Assembly (NCBI GenBank): GCA_017433725.1
Contig: JAFRGQ010000039.1
Location: forward strand, 1-44,435
DNA length: 44,435 bases
Reading direction: 5' to 3'
Origin: Lachnospiraceae bacterium
GTDB taxonomy: Bacteria; Bacillota; Clostridia; Lachnospirales; Lachnospiraceae
The stretch's first letter is position 1. Each line of letters opens with the position of its first letter. A model generated the notes under the pieces. That model worked only from the letters and a program-made list of their open reading frames with translations. It was not told where the DNA came from and did no database searches. This document shows, one piece after another, positions 42,357-44,435 of this stretch. A program made the translations under genes and the position numbers.

Positions 42357-42537
42357 AGAATTATATCATAAAGCTTTTTAATTCCGATAAGATTTCATCA
42401 ATCGTAAGAATTCTTAATGTTTTATTATTAGATTCAATATTTATGTAACATTTTTAAACCTAATAACTCGATTATTGACGTCTAAACTGCATTCTTGAAA
42501 CCAAATGCAGAGCTTTTGTATCTGTCAATTAACCAAA

Positions 42538-44151
42538 TTAAGTCCTTTTAATGAGTCTGCCTATTGTCTCATATAAAAGGGACGGATTGATCGGCTTTGC
42601 GAGATGATCATTCATTCCGCTTTCAAAGCTCCTGTGGATATCTTCCTCAAATGCATCCGCTGTCATCGCAATGATTGGAACATCTCTGGAATTCTTCCTT
42701 GCGGACGAACGAATGAGTCGAGTAGCTTCAAGACCATCCATAACAGGCATACGGATATCCATTAAAATTGCATTGATACTGTCGTAGTTCATGTTGAAGC
42801 GCTCAACCGCCTCCTGCCCATTAACAGCAGTGATAACAGTGATTCCGACATTTTCAAGAAGCTTTCTTGCTATGCTCATATTCAGAGGATGATCTTCGAC
42901 GATAAGCACGGTCAGTCCTGTGAAATCATATGCCTTCTGTGTGACCGTATCCTGCGCTTTTTTAGCGGATTCACTTACGATAGGAAGTTCAATCGTTACT
43001 ACAAAATTCGAACCGATGCCTTCTTTGGACTCTGCTATGATAGTACCACCCATCGCATCAACAAAATTCTTGACGAGTGAAAGTCCTATGCCACTTCTAT
43101 GATCTTCAATATTTCTTTCGTCATATACAAAGGGCGTGAATAACTCTGAGATTTTTTCCCTGGTCATTCCACGTCCGGTATCCCGTATATTGATTTCCAG
43201 AGTTGCAATATTTTTACGTTTTATTTCCTCTTTTACAAGGATTCTTATTTCTCCGCCAGCAGCTGTATTTCTGATTGCATTGTCCAGCAACTTTATCATG
43301 ATCTGGTTCAAACGCTTACGATCTCCTATGAGCCTCGGATGGGACATATTCTGTGTCTCATATGAGAATCTGATACGCTTTTCTTCCATCCTGGGCAACG
43401 CAATACGTTCAATTCCATGAAGGAGTTCCCGAATCTCAATAATGTCTTCTTTTAATTCAAGTCTATTTTCATCGATACGACGAATGTCAAGGATATCATC
43501 TATAAGATCATTAATATAGCGGATAGAAGTCTGCATATCGTCAAGGCATTCTTCCACGATATCTGTTTTTGCAATTTCTTTACGGGCGAGCTGTATCGAC
43601 CCCATAACAGAGCTCAAAGGGGTTCTGATTTCTCTGCTGACATGCGTTAAAAATTCACTTTTGGACTTGTCTGCGCTTTTTGCAATCTGCAGAGCTTCCT
43701 CGATCTTCTGTTTCTGTTTTTCAATCTTAATGAAATTCTCCGTTACATCACGGACAGTACAACAGATCCACCTCTTGTTCGCATCTGTATTATAAAATGA
43801 TACTTTTTTGCGCATTCTGCTGCCTTCTGAATTGTAACGAAGGTAATAGACCTGATAGGACGGCGATGCCTTGAGTTCTTCAATTACGTGACACAATGAC
43901 ATACGGTCGAAGACATCATAAAGATTCAAATCAGCACATAATTCGAGAAGGTAATTTCTTATGCCGTCATCATACTTGATGTTTGATAAATCTTCTATAT
44001 CGGTATCGTCGAGGATTTTACTTCCATTATAGATATCTGCAACAGAGCCATCGGTAGAATCGATAAGAACAACTGAGTCATAATCATTTTTGACAATAGC
44101 TCTCAGAATTCTGTCCGCGTCCGATTGGGATTCAGGATACATACTTTTCAT
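42538..44151 (-). CDS. Hybrid histidine kinase with arginine in place of the H-box histidine
   Basis: 537 residues with no membrane segment. Residues about 15-140 are PAS-like, ending RWICCTVRDVTE; a short coiled coil at 140-165 follows. The HisKA region reads FLTHVSREIRTPLSS at 167-181, where the normal S-H-E-(I/L)-R-T-P-L has Arg173 for His; His170 lies three residues earlier. The ATPase domain looks intact: Asn291 in LLDNAIRNT, DTGRGM at 324-329, GIGLSLV at 354-360. The receiver domain keeps Asp465 (LMDIRMPVMDG), Thr497 and Lys519. GGAGG lies 7 nt before the ATG. Autophosphorylation at the usual site is impossible; it could be a phosphatase or ATP-dependent scaffold, or use His170. Confidence 0.9.
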   Translation of the reverse strand: MKSMYPESQSDADRILRAIVKNDYDSVVLIDSTDGSVADIYNGSKILDDTDIEDLSNIKYDDGIRNYLLELCADLNLYDVFDRMSLCHVIEELKASPSYQVYYLRYNSEGSRMRKKVSFYNTDANKRWICCTVRDVTENFIKIEKQKQKIEEALQIAKSADKSKSEFLTHVSREIRTPLSSVMGSIQLARKEIAKTDIVEECLDDMQTSIRYINDLIDDILDIRRIDENRLELKEDIIEIRELLHGIERIALPRMEEKRIRFSYETQNMSHPRLIGDRKRLNQIMIKLLDNAIRNTAAGGEIRILVKEEIKRKNIATLEINIRDTGRGMTREKISELFTPFVYDERNIEDHRSGIGLSLVKNFVDAMGGTIIAESKEGIGSNFVVTIELPIVSESAKKAQDTVTQKAYDFTGLTVLIVEDHPLNMSIARKLLENVGITVITAVNGQEAVERFNMNYDSINAILMDIRMPVMDGLEATRLIRSSARKNSRDVPIIAMTADAFEEDIHRSFESGMNDHLAKPINPSLLYETIGRLIKRT

Positions 44152-44173
44152 CTGGCAACCTCCATTCCCTAAA

Positions 44174-44203
44174 AATATACCATGCCAAGATGCGAGTATT
44201 CAA
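44174..44203 (-). promoter_or_regulatory. Candidate promoter of the histidine kinase gene
   Basis: On the minus strand TTGAAT (44203-44198), 18 nt, TATATT (44179-44174), only about 15 nt before the RBS, so the leader would be very short. An inverted repeat gttacatt/aatgtaac (44222-44245) lies just upstream and could be an operator. Confidence 0.45.
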
Positions 44204-44266
44204 GAAGTGGGTTATTAAATGGTTACATTGTTCCATTAATGTAACAGACATTTATCATTATAACAC

Positions 44267-44293
44267 AAAAAAGAGAGGACTTATAGTCCTCTC
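44267..44293 (-). terminator. Terminator after tRNA-Trp
   Basis: gagaggact/agtcctctc 9-bp stem with a 3-nt loop, then six T on the minus strand, starting 6 nt past the tRNA 3' end. Confidence 0.88.
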
Positions 44294-44298
44294 CGATA

Positions 44299-44369
44299 CA
44301 GGGGAAGCAGGAGTCGAACCCGCATTGACGGTTTTGGAGACCGCTTTCCTACCATTAGAAGATTCCCCT
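44299..44369 (-). tRNA. trnW: tRNA-Trp (anticodon CCA)
   Basis: On the minus strand the 7-bp acceptor stem aggggaa/ttcccct is followed by a D arm with aatggta, an anticodon loop ctCCAaa flanked by gcggt/accgt, and a T arm gcggg-ttcgact-cctgc. The discriminator base is G, as expected for tRNA-Trp. The CCA end is not encoded, so it must be added after transcription. A hairpin (ggaatctg/cagattcc, 44386-44405) lies 16 nt upstream. Confidence 0.93.
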
Positions 44370-44435
44370 ATATATATGAGTATAAGGAATCTGTTGCCAG
44401 ATTCCTCCGTGGTGCTGTACGCACCCTCAAAACCG

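Noticed and set aside
44386-44405. Hairpin upstream of tRNA-Trp as a possible second RNA gene
   Set aside because: Only an 8-bp stem is visible before the window edge; the rest of the region does not fold into a tRNA or other known RNA that I can recognise.

Overview
The window comes from a low-to-mid GC Firmicute, most likely a Clostridia/Lachnospiraceae-type gut anaerobe. The clearest evidence is the SCIFF ranthipeptide gene with its radical-SAM maturase beside a fused SecDF, which is a class Clostridia hallmark. The housekeeping order recJ - apt - rel - MBL hydrolase - hemZ - HD-GYP - hisS - aspS also fits. Almost everything lies on the minus strand.

Region 1 (1-1601) is accessory-looking: the 3' end of a VanZ-family gene, a small very acidic protein with three 42-bp repeats, and a hairpin-rich non-coding stretch that carries a second, split copy of a direct repeat found upstream of the small gene.

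Region 2 (1602-15876, minus strand) is one tightly packed, largely overlapping operon. It reads: two glycosyltransferases, a Wzy-like membrane protein, LicD, an ABC exporter, an HPr-kinase-like serine kinase, a PqqD-type RiPP recognition element (lasso B1), a lasso B2 leader peptidase, a nucleotidyltransferase, VanZ, an asparagine-synthetase-like lasso cyclase (C), and a YfhO multipass protein. All the lasso-peptide maturation functions are present, but I could find no precursor peptide gene in the operon gaps. The maturation genes are interleaved with cell-surface glycan genes. Directly upstream (16084-18909) is an unusual LytR-CpsA-Psr protein whose cytoplasmic half is about 500 residues long.

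Region 3 (18989-29836) is core metabolism: aspS, hisS, an HD-GYP protein, hemZ, an MBL hydrolase, bifunctional Rel, apt and recJ.

Region 4 (29837-36222) holds a long perfect hairpin, secDF, the SCIFF maturase, the SCIFF precursor with a clear promoter, RBS and terminator, and a Ser/Asp/Glu-rich putative sortase-anchored protein.

Region 5 (36223-44435) holds a lipid kinase, a GT2 glycosyltransferase, mutY, a HAD phosphatase, an intricate structured intergenic element that may be a free-standing RNA, an L,D-transpeptidase, a hybrid histidine kinase whose H-box histidine is arginine, and tRNA-Trp.

Several short duplications stand out: triple repeats of a gene's 3' end (14591-14802), a lipid-kinase 3' end shared with the neighbouring terminator (37481-37584), and a roughly 50-nt dispersed repeat (15882-15932 and 27318-27371).
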